Source of the DNA: Betaproteobacteria bacterium
Lineage (GTDB): Bacteria > Pseudomonadota > Gammaproteobacteria > Burkholderiales > Ga0077523
Assembly (NCBI GenBank): GCA_016125475.1
Contig: WGLR01000027.1
Coordinates: 1-64,000, forward strand
Direction: 5' to 3'
DNA: 64,000 bases
Within the stretch, counting starts at the first letter, position 1. Every line of letters begins with the position of its first letter. Position numbers and translations under genes: made by a program. The notes under the pieces are model-generated. The model was not told the DNA's origin, made no database searches, and saw only the letters and a list, made by a program, of their open reading frames with translations. This document shows positions 50,090-59,540 of this stretch, in pieces.

Positions 50090-50722
50090 TCACGATTCCG
50101 CCCTGTCCATGAGCACCTTGTCGACGAGGCCGTACTCGACCGACGCTTCCGCGCTCATGAAATTGTCCCGATCGGTGTCGCGCTCGATCGTCTTGATGTC
50201 CTGCCCCGTGTGCTTCGCCATGAGCTCGTTCAGGCGTTCGCGGAGATACAGTATCTCCTTGGCATGGATCTCGATATCGGTCGCCTGCCCCTGGAATCCC
50301 CCCATCGGCTGGTGGATCATCACGCGGGAGTTCGGCAGGATGAACCGCTTGCCCTTGGCACCGGCACCGAGGAGGAACGCACCCATGCTCGCCGCCTGCC
50401 CGATGCACAGTGTCGAGACGTCGGGCCGGATGAACTGCATGGTGTCATAGATCGCGAAACCGGCGGACACGGAACCACCCGGGGAATTGATGTAGAAGTA
50501 GATGTCCTTGTCGGGATTCTCGGATTCCAGGAAAAGCAGCTGGGCGACGATCACGTTGGCCGTCACCTCCGTGACGGGGCCCACGAGGAACACCACGCGT
50601 TCCTTGAGCAGTCGTGAATAGATGTCGTACGCCCGCTCCCCGCGACCGCTCTGCTCGATCACCATGGGAACGAGGCCCAGCGCGCTGGGATCCCATTCCT
50701 GCCTGCCTTTTCCCCAAATCAT
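50090..50722 (-). CDS. clpP: ATP-dependent Clp protease proteolytic subunit
   Basis: The 210-residue serine protease has the active-site Ser in [11 protein letters not shown] and His in [10 protein letters not shown], and the conserved YINSPGG loop. ATG 50722 shares ATGA with the tig stop, and its N-terminus ([25 protein letters not shown]) aligns with family members, with a usual short propeptide. Confidence 0.97.
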   Translation of the reverse strand: MIWGKGRQEWDPSALGLVPMVIEQSGRGERAYDIYSRLLKERVVFLVGPVTEVTANVIVAQLLFLESENPDKDIYFYINSPGGSVSAGFAIYDTMQFIRPDVSTLCIGQAASMGAFLLGAGAKGKRFILPNSRVMIHQPMGGFQGQATDIEIHAKEILYLRERLNELMAKHTGQDIKTIERDTDRDNFMSAEASVEYGLVDKVLMDRAES

Positions 50723-52026
50723 CTACCGTTCCCCATTAGCTCGTCGAAGTCGACCGTCTTCTCGACGACCGAGACCTTTCCGAGAAGCCAGTCAACCACG
50801 TTGTTCTCCACCACGACGGACTCGACCTCTCGCACCCGGTCAGGCGACTGGTAGTACCAGCGCACCACCTCTTCGGGGTGCTCGTAGCTCTGAGCATAGT
50901 CCTCAACGACCTTTCTTACCTGGTCGGGTTCCGCACGGATGCCTTCCGCCCGAACGATCTCAGCAAGAACCAGACCGATCAGGACCCTGCGACGGGCCTC
51001 CGGCTCGAACACGTCCCTGGGCATGTTGTCGAGCTGCTCGGACATGCCCCGCGCCTTCATGCTCTCGGCCGTGCCCGCCATCAGACGGTTGACCTCCATG
51101 TCCACGAGCGCCTTGGGCACCTCGAGAGTCGCGTTGTCCATCAAGGCCTTCAGGGCCTGATCCTTGACCCGGGCCTGTACACGCCGATCGACCTCGCGCT
51201 CGAGGTTGACGCGAACGTCCTCGCGCATGCGACCGATGTCCCCGTCCTCGATCCCGAGGGTCTTTGCGAATTCCGCATCGACTTCCGGCACGATCGGTTC
51301 CTGAACCGCAACGAGTGTGACGTCGAACGACGCAGCCTTTCCGGCCACGCCCTTGTCGTGATAGTCCTCCGGGAACACGAGCTCGAACGTGCGCGTCTCC
51401 CCTGCCGACATGCCGCTCAGCTGTTTCTCGAAGTCCGGGAGCAACCGTCCTTCCCCGAGCACGACCGCCTGCCCCTTTGCCGAACCGCCCTCGAAGGCCT
51501 CGCCGTCCATCGTGCCGACGTAGTCGATCACGACCGCGTCACCGTCTTTCGCCGCCCGGTCGACCTTGTTGTACTGGGTCCGCTGTTTCCGGAGCACGTC
51601 TATGGTCTTGTCCACTTCCGTGTCGCCCACGCTGACGGCCGGACGCTCCACCACGACCTTGGAGATGTCTCCGATTGCCACCTCGGGGAAGACCTCGAAC
51701 GTCGCAGTGAATTCGAAGGCACCGGCATCCTCCGCGGCGGCCTGCGTCTCGATCTTCGGGTAGCCGGCCACGCGCAGATTCTTCTCTTTGACGGCCTCGC
51801 CGAACGTCCGTTCAACCGTGTCCCCCAGGACCTCCTGCCGAACCTGCGGCCCGTATTGCTGTGCCACGACCTTCATCGGAACCTTGCCGGGCCGGAACCC
51901 GTGCAACTTCACGGTCCGCTGGATCCGCTTCAACCTGTTTTCGATCTCGGTATCAATCTGTTGTACCGGAACGGCCACCTTCAGGCGCCGTTCGAGCGTG
52001 CTCAACGTTTCCAGACTCGCTTGCAT
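50719..52026 (-). CDS. tig: Trigger factor
   Basis: A ribosome-associated chaperone of 435 residues. It has the N-terminal ribosome-binding domain with the signature GFRPGKVP, a central FKBP-type isomerase domain ([18 protein letters not shown]) and a long helical C-terminal domain. ATG 52026 is preferred; GTG 52035 is an alternative three codons upstream. It is followed by clpP with a four-base overlap. Confidence 0.96.
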   Translation of the reverse strand: MQASLETLSTLERRLKVAVPVQQIDTEIENRLKRIQRTVKLHGFRPGKVPMKVVAQQYGPQVRQEVLGDTVERTFGEAVKEKNLRVAGYPKIETQAAAEDAGAFEFTATFEVFPEVAIGDISKVVVERPAVSVGDTEVDKTIDVLRKQRTQYNKVDRAAKDGDAVVIDYVGTMDGEAFEGGSAKGQAVVLGEGRLLPDFEKQLSGMSAGETRTFELVFPEDYHDKGVAGKAASFDVTLVAVQEPIVPEVDAEFAKTLGIEDGDIGRMREDVRVNLEREVDRRVQARVKDQALKALMDNATLEVPKALVDMEVNRLMAGTAESMKARGMSEQLDNMPRDVFEPEARRRVLIGLVLAEIVRAEGIRAEPDQVRKVVEDYAQSYEHPEEVVRWYYQSPDRVREVESVVVENNVVDWLLGKVSVVEKTVDFDELMGNGR

Positions 52027-52164
52027 CAGACTCACTCGTTATCTTTGCTTGAAATATTCGGAGATCCATCCACACCAGGCGTTCTGCAGGGATCGGAATC
52101 CACTCGCACACGCGCCCGACCCCTCGGCGAACACCGTCGCTGAACTACCCGCTACCCCGCCGCC

Positions 52165-52251
<87 letters not shown>

Positions 52252-52355
52252 TCCGGGCATTCTAGTACAATCGCGTGCCCCGCGCATTCCGGCGGCCCCA
52301 AAAGCCCAGACAACATCCTGAAGTGGCAGTGAATTTCCCTGGACAACCTACATCG

Positions 52356-53189
52356 ATGGGTGTCGGCCACTACGAGAACTTTCCCGTTGCATCCCTGTTG
52401 CTCCCCAGGCGCCTGCGCGCCCCGGTACACGCGATCTACCGGTTTGCCCGGGAAGCCGACGACCTTGCCGACGAGGGAGATGTTGCCCCGGAGTCTCGCC
52501 GCGCCGCGCTGGACGCCCGCGAAGCGGAACTGGATCGCATCGAGCGATCCTCCCCACCGGCATCGGCGATCTACCGCGACCTCGCCCGGCACATCAGGGC
52601 ACACGCGTTGCCCCTGGCGCCATTCCGGGCACTCCTGAGCGCCTTCAGGCAGGATACCTGCAAGTGTCGCTATGCGACATTCGCGGAAGTCGAGGATTAT
52701 TGCCGCCGATCGGCGAACCCGGTCGGCCACCTGCTGCTGCACCTCTACGGCGCCGCGACACCCGATGCCCTCGCGCTGAGCGATGCCATCTGCACGGCAC
52801 TTCAGCTCGTCAACTTTCTCCAGGACATCGCCATCGATCACGAACGGGGCCGAGTGTACATGCCCGAGGACGAACTGACTCGCTTCGGACTCCGGGAGGC
52901 CGACATCGCCGCGGGGCAGCCGCACGCCTCCTGGCGACGTTTCATGCGCTTCCAGACAGACCGCACGCGAAGGCTGCTGTGGCGCGGAGCACCGCTTGCA
53001 CGCATGCTCGGAGGCCGGCTGGGAATGGAACTGAAGCTCATCGTGCTTGGCGGTGACCGGATAATCGAGAAAATCCGCGCCGTCGACGGGGACATATTTC
53101 ATCACCGGCCCGTGCTTCGGGCACCGGACTGGACCGTGATGGCTGCCCGCTTACTCCTGAACCGCGAGCCGGATCTACGTGACGCCTGA
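52356..53189 (+). CDS. hpnC: Hydroxysqualene synthase
   Basis: HpnC converts presqualene diphosphate to hydroxysqualene in the three-step bacterial route to squalene for hopanoids. The 277-residue protein belongs to the squalene/phytoene synthase family; the two Asp-rich metal motifs are EADDLADEGD near residue 35 and NFLQDIAIDHERGRVYMPED near residue 175. The start MGVGHYENFPVAS matches the family; GTG codons at 52323 and 52329 and one at 52275 are alternatives because no clear ribosome site exists. It overlaps hpnD by 11 bases. Confidence 0.92.
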   Translation: MGVGHYENFPVASLLLPRRLRAPVHAIYRFAREADDLADEGDVAPESRRAALDAREAELDRIERSSPPASAIYRDLARHIRAHALPLAPFRALLSAFRQDTCKCRYATFAEVEDYCRRSANPVGHLLLHLYGAATPDALALSDAICTALQLVNFLQDIAIDHERGRVYMPEDELTRFGLREADIAAGQPHASWRRFMRFQTDRTRRLLWRGAPLARMLGGRLGMELKLIVLGGDRIIEKIRAVDGDIFHHRPVLRAPDWTVMAARLLLNREPDLRDA

Positions 53190-54012
53190 CCAGTATTGCG
53201 CCGAAAAGACCGCGAAGAGCGGATCCAGCTTCTATTACAGCTTCCTGTTCCTTCCTCCCCCAAGGAGACGGGCCATCACGGCACTGTACGCCTTCTGCCG
53301 TGAGGTCGACGACATCGTCGACACGATCATGGACCCGGCGGTAGCCCGACAGAAGCTCGCCTGGTGGCGCGACGAAACCGGGCGGCTGTTCGAAGGCACG
53401 CCGCAGCATCCCGTGACCATGGCTCTTCAGGCTCCTGTCCGCGAATTCGCACTGCCGCGAGAGTATTTCGCGGACATCCTCGACGGGATGCAGATGGATC
53501 TGGACTACAACCGCTACCCGGATTTTCCGACGCTGGAGGCCTATTGCTACCGCGTCGCCGGCGTCGTCGGTCTGCTGTCCGCGCGAATCTTCGGCTTCGC
53601 CAACGACGCCACCCTGCGCTACGCACGCTCGCTCGGACTGGCTCTGCAGCTCACGAACATCGTGCGGGACGTTGGCGAGGACGTCCGGCGAAACCGCATC
53701 TATCTCCCGCTCGACGAACTGGAACGATTCGGCGTCACGACCGACGACCTGGTTCTCTGCCGCGAAACGCCCGAGGTCTCGGCACTGCTCGCATTCCAGG
53801 TCGAACGCGCGCGAACCTTCTACGCGGACGCCCTGGCTGCGCTGCCCCCCGAAGATCGTCGCGCCCAGCGCGCAGGTCTCGTAATGGCGAACATCTATGC
53901 CCGTCTTCTGGACGAAGTCGCGCGGGAGGGTGCCCGCGCCATGAGCCGGCGCGTCTCGCTCACCCCCGTCAGAAAACTGTGGATCGCGTGGCGTACGTGG
54001 ATCACCGCGTGA
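53179..54012 (+). CDS. hpnD: Presqualene diphosphate synthase
   Basis: HpnD joins two farnesyl diphosphates to presqualene diphosphate. The 277-residue protein carries CREVDDIVD and NIVRDVGEDVRRNRIYLP, the two Asp-rich substrate-metal motifs, and SFYYSFLFLPPPRRRAI near the N-terminus. GTG start, inside the end of hpnC; its stop overlaps the start of hpnE (GTGA). Confidence 0.94.
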   Translation: MTPDQYCAEKTAKSGSSFYYSFLFLPPPRRRAITALYAFCREVDDIVDTIMDPAVARQKLAWWRDETGRLFEGTPQHPVTMALQAPVREFALPREYFADILDGMQMDLDYNRYPDFPTLEAYCYRVAGVVGLLSARIFGFANDATLRYARSLGLALQLTNIVRDVGEDVRRNRIYLPLDELERFGVTTDDLVLCRETPEVSALLAFQVERARTFYADALAALPPEDRRAQRAGLVMANIYARLLDEVAREGARAMSRRVSLTPVRKLWIAWRTWITA

Positions 54013-55313
54013 CACGTGCAACGCGTGGCGAATCCGTCGTGATCGTCGGCGGGGGATGGGCCGGCATGCAGGCGGCGGCCGTCCTCTCCAGGGCCGGCGT
54101 GCCCGTGACCGTCTGCGAAGGCGGTCCGGTCCTCGGAGGCCGGGCGCGCCGCGTACGTTTCGGCAACGTCTCGCTCGACAACGGCCAGCACCTGATGCTC
54201 GGTGCCTATCGCGAAACGCTCGGCGCGATCGCCGAATGCGGGGCGGGCCAGCCGGGGCTGGATCGCCGGCGCCTGCGTCTCGAGACCTGCGACGGTGCCC
54301 GCATCGTGTGCCCTGCCCTCCCGTCGCCATTTCACCTCGTCGCGGCACTCGCGGGAGCGAAGGGTCTGAGCGTCGCGGACAAGTGGGCAGCCTTGCGCAT
54401 GATGGCTTCTCTGCGCGCTTCCGGTTTCCAACTGCCGGATCCGGTCTCCGTCGAGCGCCTGCTGCGCGACTTCCGGCAGCCCGCCGGCGTCCGTCGAACG
54501 CTCTGGGACCCACTGTGCGTCGCGGCCCTCAATACCGAGCCGGGGAAGGCGGATGCCCGAATCTTCCTGAACGTCCTGCGGGACAGCCTCGCCGGAGCGC
54601 GGGCAGCCAGCGATCTCGTGTTCGCGAAGACCGATCTGTCCGCGATCTTCCCCGAGCCTGCGGCGCGCGTGGTGCGGGATCGCGGAAACGCGGTCGCGCT
54701 CACCACGACGGTTCGCGCGATCGACGTGTCCACGAGCGGGTTCGACGTGACGACCTCACGGGGTCGACTGTCCTGCACTCACGTGATCTGCGCCACGGAC
54801 CCCGCACGCGCCCCGCTCCTGCTCGACGGTCTTCCGGACATGCAGAGGATCACGGAACGGATCGCGGGAATGCGCCACGAGTCCATCGTGACCGTATACC
54901 TCGCCTACGATCCGCCGATCCGTCTGCCCGGACCGATGATCGGAGATCCGGCAGGGCCCGCGCAGTGGTTCTTCGATCGCGACGCGCTGAACGGACAGAA
55001 GGGATGGCTTGCAGGAGTGATCAGCGCCGCGGACGGGTGGCACGCACGTGACCGGGCGGAGCTCGCGCGCAGCGTTGGTCGCCAGTGCCAGCGCGCGTTC
55101 GGCCATCGGCGACAGCCGGTCGCGAGCCACGTCGTAACCGAGAGGCGCGCGACGTTCGCGTGCGAGCCCGGCCTCGAACGCCCCGGCGTTCGCACACCGC
55201 TTCCGCGCCTGTTCCTGGCGGGCGACTATACGGAGCCGGAATATCCGGCGACACTCGAATCGGCCGTGCGCAGCGGAACACGCAGCGCCGAGGCAATACT
55301 GGAGACATTGTGA
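54009..55313 (+). CDS. hpnE: Hydroxysqualene dehydroxylase
   Basis: HpnE is an FAD enzyme that reduces hydroxysqualene to squalene. The 434-residue protein starts with VVIVGGGWAGMQAAAVLSRAG, then LGGRARRVRFGNVSLDNGQHLMLGAY, and ends with LFLAGDYTEPEYPATLESAVRSG, all typical of squalene-associated FAD-dependent desaturases. GTG 54009 shares GTGA with the hpnD stop. The squalene-hopene cyclase is not in the window. Confidence 0.93.
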   Translation: MTRATRGESVVIVGGGWAGMQAAAVLSRAGVPVTVCEGGPVLGGRARRVRFGNVSLDNGQHLMLGAYRETLGAIAECGAGQPGLDRRRLRLETCDGARIVCPALPSPFHLVAALAGAKGLSVADKWAALRMMASLRASGFQLPDPVSVERLLRDFRQPAGVRRTLWDPLCVAALNTEPGKADARIFLNVLRDSLAGARAASDLVFAKTDLSAIFPEPAARVVRDRGNAVALTTTVRAIDVSTSGFDVTTSRGRLSCTHVICATDPARAPLLLDGLPDMQRITERIAGMRHESIVTVYLAYDPPIRLPGPMIGDPAGPAQWFFDRDALNGQKGWLAGVISAADGWHARDRAELARSVGRQCQRAFGHRRQPVASHVVTERRATFACEPGLERPGVRTPLPRLFLAGDYTEPEYPATLESAVRSGTRSAEAILETL

Positions 55314-56041
55314 GCACACTGGACACACTTCGCGAGCGGGTCGTCCTCGTCACCGGGGCCACGGGCGGACTGGGTCGTGCCGTCGCGCTGGGCGCAGCGG
55401 CACTGGGAGCCGTCGTGGTCCTGCACGGACGCAACGAGGAACGCCTCGTCGAGGTCTACGACGAGATCGTCGCTCTCGGCGGCGCCGAGCCCGCGGCGAT
55501 CCCGCTCGATTTTTCCGGGGCCGGCACCCGACACTACGATGCAATGGCCGCGGATCTCGCGCAGAACCTCGGGCGTCTCGACGGCATTGCGCACTGCGCG
55601 TTCCAGGCGAGCACCCTGAAACAGGTCGACGCCACGAGTGCCGAGGAATGGGAGGCCCTTCTCCGCGTGAACTTCGTGGCCGCGGTCGGGCTCACGCGTT
55701 CGTGCCTGCCGCTTCTGCGTGGCGCACCCGACGCATCCGTGGTGTACACACTCGAATCGCACTACGCGGAGCCGGCCGCCTACTGGAGTGCATTCGGCGT
55801 ACCGAATGCCGCGCTTCACGCTGCGATGCGCTGTCAGGCCGAAGAGTGGCGCACGACAGCCAGCATCCGGTTCAATGCCGTGGTGCCGGGCCCCATCGCC
55901 ACGAAATCACGCTCGCTCACGCATCCGGCGGAAGCACGGTCGACCCTGCGCGCTCCTTCGGATGTCGCACCGACCTATCTCGGACTTCTGGGCCCGGAGG
56001 GCACCGGAACGACCGGACAGGTCATACGCGCTCAGCCCTGA
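55310..56041 (+). CDS. Short-chain dehydrogenase-like protein lacking the catalytic triad
   Basis: A 243-residue Rossmann-fold protein resembling YciK-type SDRs. The cofactor motif TGATGGLGRA and the Asn-containing helix LLRVNFVAAVGL are intact. Aligned without gaps to the YciK segment that holds Ser-x12-Tyr-x3-Lys, the three residues are Glu, Phe and Asn (TLESH for TSSSV; AFGVPN for AYAASK). It is therefore unlikely to work as a normal dehydrogenase. GTG 55310 overlaps the hpnE stop (GTGA), so it belongs to the hopanoid operon. Its last 10 bases overlap the convergent thioesterase gene. Confidence 0.8.
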   Translation: MSTLDTLRERVVLVTGATGGLGRAVALGAAALGAVVVLHGRNEERLVEVYDEIVALGGAEPAAIPLDFSGAGTRHYDAMAADLAQNLGRLDGIAHCAFQASTLKQVDATSAEEWEALLRVNFVAAVGLTRSCLPLLRGAPDASVVYTLESHYAEPAAYWSAFGVPNAALHAAMRCQAEEWRTTASIRFNAVVPGPIATKSRSLTHPAEARSTLRAPSDVAPTYLGLLGPEGTGTTGQVIRAQP

Positions 56042-56442
56042 AGGGCTGTCCGCAGCGGTGCGGGGATCGGGCGGGACTTGCCCGTTTCGGTGTCGATCCA
56101 CACGAGTGTCGCCTCGCCGTCCGCGTAGAGCGTGGCGGCGTCACCTGCATCGCGCATCTCGTGGGATATGCCGAAACTCGAGTTGCCGATGCGCACGAAC
56201 CGCAGCGTGATCACCACGTCCGCCGGGTACAGCGCAGGCGTCACGAACCGGCACGAGATCGTGCCGAGCACGGGGGCTTCGCTCCCGGCGTGGGAGTCGA
56301 CGCCGAGCGAATCGAACCAGGCGATGCGCGCCTGCTCGAAATAACGGAAGTACGAAACGTTGTTCAGATGGCGCATCGCGTCCATCTCGCCCCACCGGAG
56401 ACGCATGTGTTCCGCGTGCAGCAGGCGACCTGAAGAAGACAT
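56032..56442 (-). CDS. Acyl-CoA thioesterase, 4HBT (hotdog) family
   Basis: A 136-residue hotdog thioesterase, expected to hydrolyse acyl-CoA esters. The active-site stretch RWGEMDAMRHLNNVSYFRYFEQAR carries the usual Asp and His-Asn. ATG 56442 gives the family length; ATG 56478 would add 12 residues and cannot be excluded. It is divergent from the ETF:ubiquinone oxidoreductase and overlaps the SDR 3' end by 10 bases. Confidence 0.85.
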   Translation of the reverse strand: MSSSGRLLHAEHMRLRWGEMDAMRHLNNVSYFRYFEQARIAWFDSLGVDSHAGSEAPVLGTISCRFVTPALYPADVVITLRFVRIGNSSFGISHEMRDAGDAATLYADGEATLVWIDTETGKSRPIPAPLRTALQG

Positions 56443-56536
56443 GAATTCGAGAACTCGGAAATCCGTTCGGTTTATCATTGCCCGATATTGTCGGGTGCCC
56501 GAGATTCTAGCAACCACCACACGGAAACAGAACTGA

Positions 56537-58198
56537 ATGGAGAACGGTGCATTGGATCCGCGCGAGTCCATGGAATACGACATCGTGATCGTCGGCGGCG
56601 GTCCGGCGGGACTGGGGGCTGCGATTCGTGCCAAGCAGCTCGCGCAGGAGCGTGGTCACGACGTGTCCGTATGCGTGCTCGAGAAGGGTTCGGAGATCGG
56701 CGCACACATCCTGTCCGGCGCCGTGATGGACCCACGCGCGATGACCGAGCTCATCCCGGACTGGAAGGAATCGGGCGCACCGCTCGACACACCCGTGACG
56801 GAGGACCGATTCCTGTTCCTGTCGGCGACTGGAGCGAAGCGCACGCCGCAATGGATGCTGCCGGAATGCTTCCGCAACCACGGCAACTATATCGTGAGCC
56901 TCGCCAACGTCGTGCGCTGGCTCGGAGAACAGGCCGAGGCGCTGGGCGTGGAGATCTATCCCGGATTCGCGGCTGCCGAAGTCCTGTATGCCGAAGACGG
57001 TTCGGTGAAGGGGGTCGCGACGGGCGACATGGGAATCGGGCGCGACGGGGAGCCCACGTCGCGCTTTCAGCGCGGCATCGAACTCCATGGCAAGTACACG
57101 TTCTTCGCGGAAGGGTCTCGCGGACATCTCGGCAAGGAGCTCATCGCGCGCTTCCGTCTCGACGAAGGGCGGGACCCACAGTCCTACGGCATCGGACTGA
57201 AGGAGCTCTGGGAGATTCGCCCCGAGCAGCACGAACCGGGCCTCGTGATCCACACGGCGGGCTGGCCTCTGGACAGTGACACCTACGGCGGGTCCTTTCT
57301 GTACCACCTCGAGAACAATCAGGTAGCCGTGGGTTTCGTGGTGGGGCTCGCGTACCGTAATCCCTATCTTTCGCCCTACGAGGAATTTCAGCGGTACAAG
57401 ACGCACGCGGCGATTCGCGGCTTTCTGGAGGGTGGCAAGCGGATCGCCTACGGCGCGCGTGCGATCACCGCCGGGGGACTGCAGTCGCTTCCGAAGCTCG
57501 TCTTTCCGGGTGGCGCGCTGCTCGGTTGCGACGCCGGAACGCTCAATGCCTCCCGCATCAAGGGCAGCCACGCGGCGATCAAGACGGGCATGATGGCGGC
57601 CGAGGCCGCGGTGGACGCTCTCGCGAGCGGCCGCAGCGGCGACCTGCTGGACGCCTACCCGGACGCGTTCGCACGGAGCTGGCTGCACGACGAGCTCTAC
57701 CGTGCCCGCAACTTCAAGCCCGCAATGGCGAAGGGACTCTACAAGGGAACGGTGCTCGTCGGTCTCGACCAGGTCGTGTTCAAGGGCAGGGCACCGTGGA
57801 CACTGCACAACACGCACGCAGACCACGAGTGCCTTCTGCCCGCATCGGAGTGCACACCGATCGAGTATCCGAAACCGGACGGCAAGCTCACGTTCGACCG
57901 GCTCTCGTCGGTATTCATCTCCAACACGAACCACGAAGAGAACCAGCCGGTGCACCTCACCCTGAAGGATGCATCCGTGCCCGTCGCCCTGAACCTCGCC
58001 AAATATGCGGGCCCCGAATCACGCTACTGTCCGGCCGGCGTCTACGAGTTCGTGAAGGATGACGGCGGTGCCGACCGGCTCCAGATCAACGCCCAGAACT
58101 GCGTGCACTGCAAGACCTGCGACATCAAGGATCCCACACAGAACATTCGCTGGGTCGTGCCGGAGGGCGGTGGGGGCCCGAACTACCCGAACATGTAG
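56537..58198 (+). CDS. Electron-transfer flavoprotein:ubiquinone oxidoreductase
   Basis: This membrane-associated FAD/[4Fe-4S] enzyme passes electrons from ETF (reduced during beta-oxidation) to ubiquinone. The 553-residue protein has the N-terminal FAD motif [12 protein letters not shown], the central quinone-binding region ([22 protein letters not shown]) and the C-terminal iron-sulfur Cys set with [18 protein letters not shown] and an earlier Cys in [11 protein letters not shown]. It fits the beta-oxidation genes at the right edge. Confidence 0.95.
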   Translation: MENGALDPRESMEYDIVIVGGGPAGLGAAIRAKQLAQERGHDVSVCVLEKGSEIGAHILSGAVMDPRAMTELIPDWKESGAPLDTPVTEDRFLFLSATGAKRTPQWMLPECFRNHGNYIVSLANVVRWLGEQAEALGVEIYPGFAAAEVLYAEDGSVKGVATGDMGIGRDGEPTSRFQRGIELHGKYTFFAEGSRGHLGKELIARFRLDEGRDPQSYGIGLKELWEIRPEQHEPGLVIHTAGWPLDSDTYGGSFLYHLENNQVAVGFVVGLAYRNPYLSPYEEFQRYKTHAAIRGFLEGGKRIAYGARAITAGGLQSLPKLVFPGGALLGCDAGTLNASRIKGSHAAIKTGMMAAEAAVDALASGRSGDLLDAYPDAFARSWLHDELYRARNFKPAMAKGLYKGTVLVGLDQVVFKGRAPWTLHNTHADHECLLPASECTPIEYPKPDGKLTFDRLSSVFISNTNHEENQPVHLTLKDASVPVALNLAKYAGPESRYCPAGVYEFVKDDGGADRLQINAQNCVHCKTCDIKDPTQNIRWVVPEGGGGPNYPNM

Positions 58199-58282
58199 TG
58201 TTGCCCGATTCCGTTCGAGAACAGGACGGACTCGACGCCACCGGACGACCGGACTCACCCCGCCACCACAGGAACGACCTCA

Positions 58283-59020
58283 ATGTCTTCACGTGACAGC
58301 ATGCAACAGGCACGCATCGACCTCACCGCCGCCCTGCGATCGGCCGCGCGGATGGGGCTGAACGAAGGCGTGTGCAACCATTTCAGCTTCGAGCTCCCGG
58401 GACATCCGGACCGGTTCCTCATCAATCCGCAGGGGCTGCACTGGTCGGAAATACGGCCGGACGACCTCGTGGTCGTCGATGAGGCGGGCAAGGTGCTGGA
58501 AGGTCGTCACGCGGTGGAACCAACCGCCTTCTTCATTCACAGCCGCATCCATCTCGGCAAGCACAAGAAGTGCGTGCTTCACACGCACATGCCGTTCGCG
58601 ACGGCCCTGTGCATCCTCGAAGGCGGACGCCTGGACTGTGCAGCGAACCAGAACGCCATGCGCTTCTGGGACCGTATCGCCTACGACGACGAATACGGCG
58701 GTGTCGCGCTGGACGATGCCGAGGGGGACCGCATGTGCGACGCGCTCGGGGACAAGGATGTCCTGTTCCTCGCACATCACGGGGTGATCGTCTGCGCCGA
58801 CAACGTTGCCTATGCGTTCGACGATCTCTACTACCTGGAGCGTTCCTGCATGGTGCAGGTGCTGGCCCAGGGCACCGGCGGCAGACTCAAGCGGGCCCCG
58901 ATCAACCTCGTGGAACAGGCTGCGCGGCAGATCGAAGGCGAACGCCAGCAGTCCGTCCTGCACTTCGAGGCACTCAAGCGGCTGCTCGATCGCGACGAGC
59001 CCGGCTGGTCGGATACCTGA
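58283..59020 (+). CDS. Class II aldolase/adducin-family protein
   Basis: A 245-residue zinc-dependent aldolase-type protein. Metal ligands are visible as His-x-His in VLHTHMPFA near residue 101 and HH in FLAHHGVIV near residue 167; GVCNHFSFELPG near residue 30 is the usual phosphate-loop region. Substrate unknown. It follows the ETF:ubiquinone oxidoreductase by 84 bases on the same strand. Confidence 0.88.
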   Translation: MSSRDSMQQARIDLTAALRSAARMGLNEGVCNHFSFELPGHPDRFLINPQGLHWSEIRPDDLVVVDEAGKVLEGRHAVEPTAFFIHSRIHLGKHKKCVLHTHMPFATALCILEGGRLDCAANQNAMRFWDRIAYDDEYGGVALDDAEGDRMCDALGDKDVLFLAHHGVIVCADNVAYAFDDLYYLERSCMVQVLAQGTGGRLKRAPINLVEQAARQIEGERQQSVLHFEALKRLLDRDEPGWSDT

Positions 59021-59050
59021 CGGGAGTTCGCCCCTGCGCGCCGGGTCGGA

Positions 59051-59506
59051 TCACTCCACCCGGACCCAGGTCTGCGTGCGGCCGATCAGCGATATTCCGA
59101 TGTACCCGCGGACCTCGAGCCTGCGGCCGCCGTCGATGACGTGCATCTTGCACCGATAGGTCTTTCCGTTCTTCGGATCGAGAATTTCCCCGCCGTCGTA
59201 CTCGTCGTCATCGCGTTTCAGCCCCCACAGAATCGTCATGCCGACGATCGGCTGATCCTTGCGCTCACCGGGGCACTTGCGACACAGGCCATCCGGATCG
59301 TCGTCCGGCTGACGGTTCAGCAGTTCCTCCACCCTGCCCTGCAGTTCCCCGCCCACTTCCACGATCCGCACGAGCGATCGGGCCTTGTGGGTATGGTCGT
59401 CGACCGTCTTCCACAGTCCGACGGGGCTCGTGAGATCCGCGGCCTGCGTGACACTCACCAGACAGGACAGTACGGATCCGACCACGACACACCAGATTCT
59501 CGACAT
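59051..59506 (-). CDS. DUF2147-family exported protein
   Basis: A 151-residue protein with a signal peptide (MSRIWCVVVGSVLSCLVSVTQA). The mature part begins SPVGLWKTVDDHTHKARSLVRI and ends with YIGISLIGRTQTWVRVE, the pattern of DUF2147 proteins, a small periplasmic family of unknown function. It contains C-x2-C (LCRKC). The start at 59506 has GAGGAAGG just upstream. Confidence 0.85.
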   Translation of the reverse strand: MSRIWCVVVGSVLSCLVSVTQAADLTSPVGLWKTVDDHTHKARSLVRIVEVGGELQGRVEELLNRQPDDDPDGLCRKCPGERKDQPIVGMTILWGLKRDDDEYDGGEILDPKNGKTYRCKMHVIDGGRRLEVRGYIGISLIGRTQTWVRVE

Positions 59507-59540
59507 TGCCTTCCTCTCCCACTCTCGGGTCACCCCGGGC

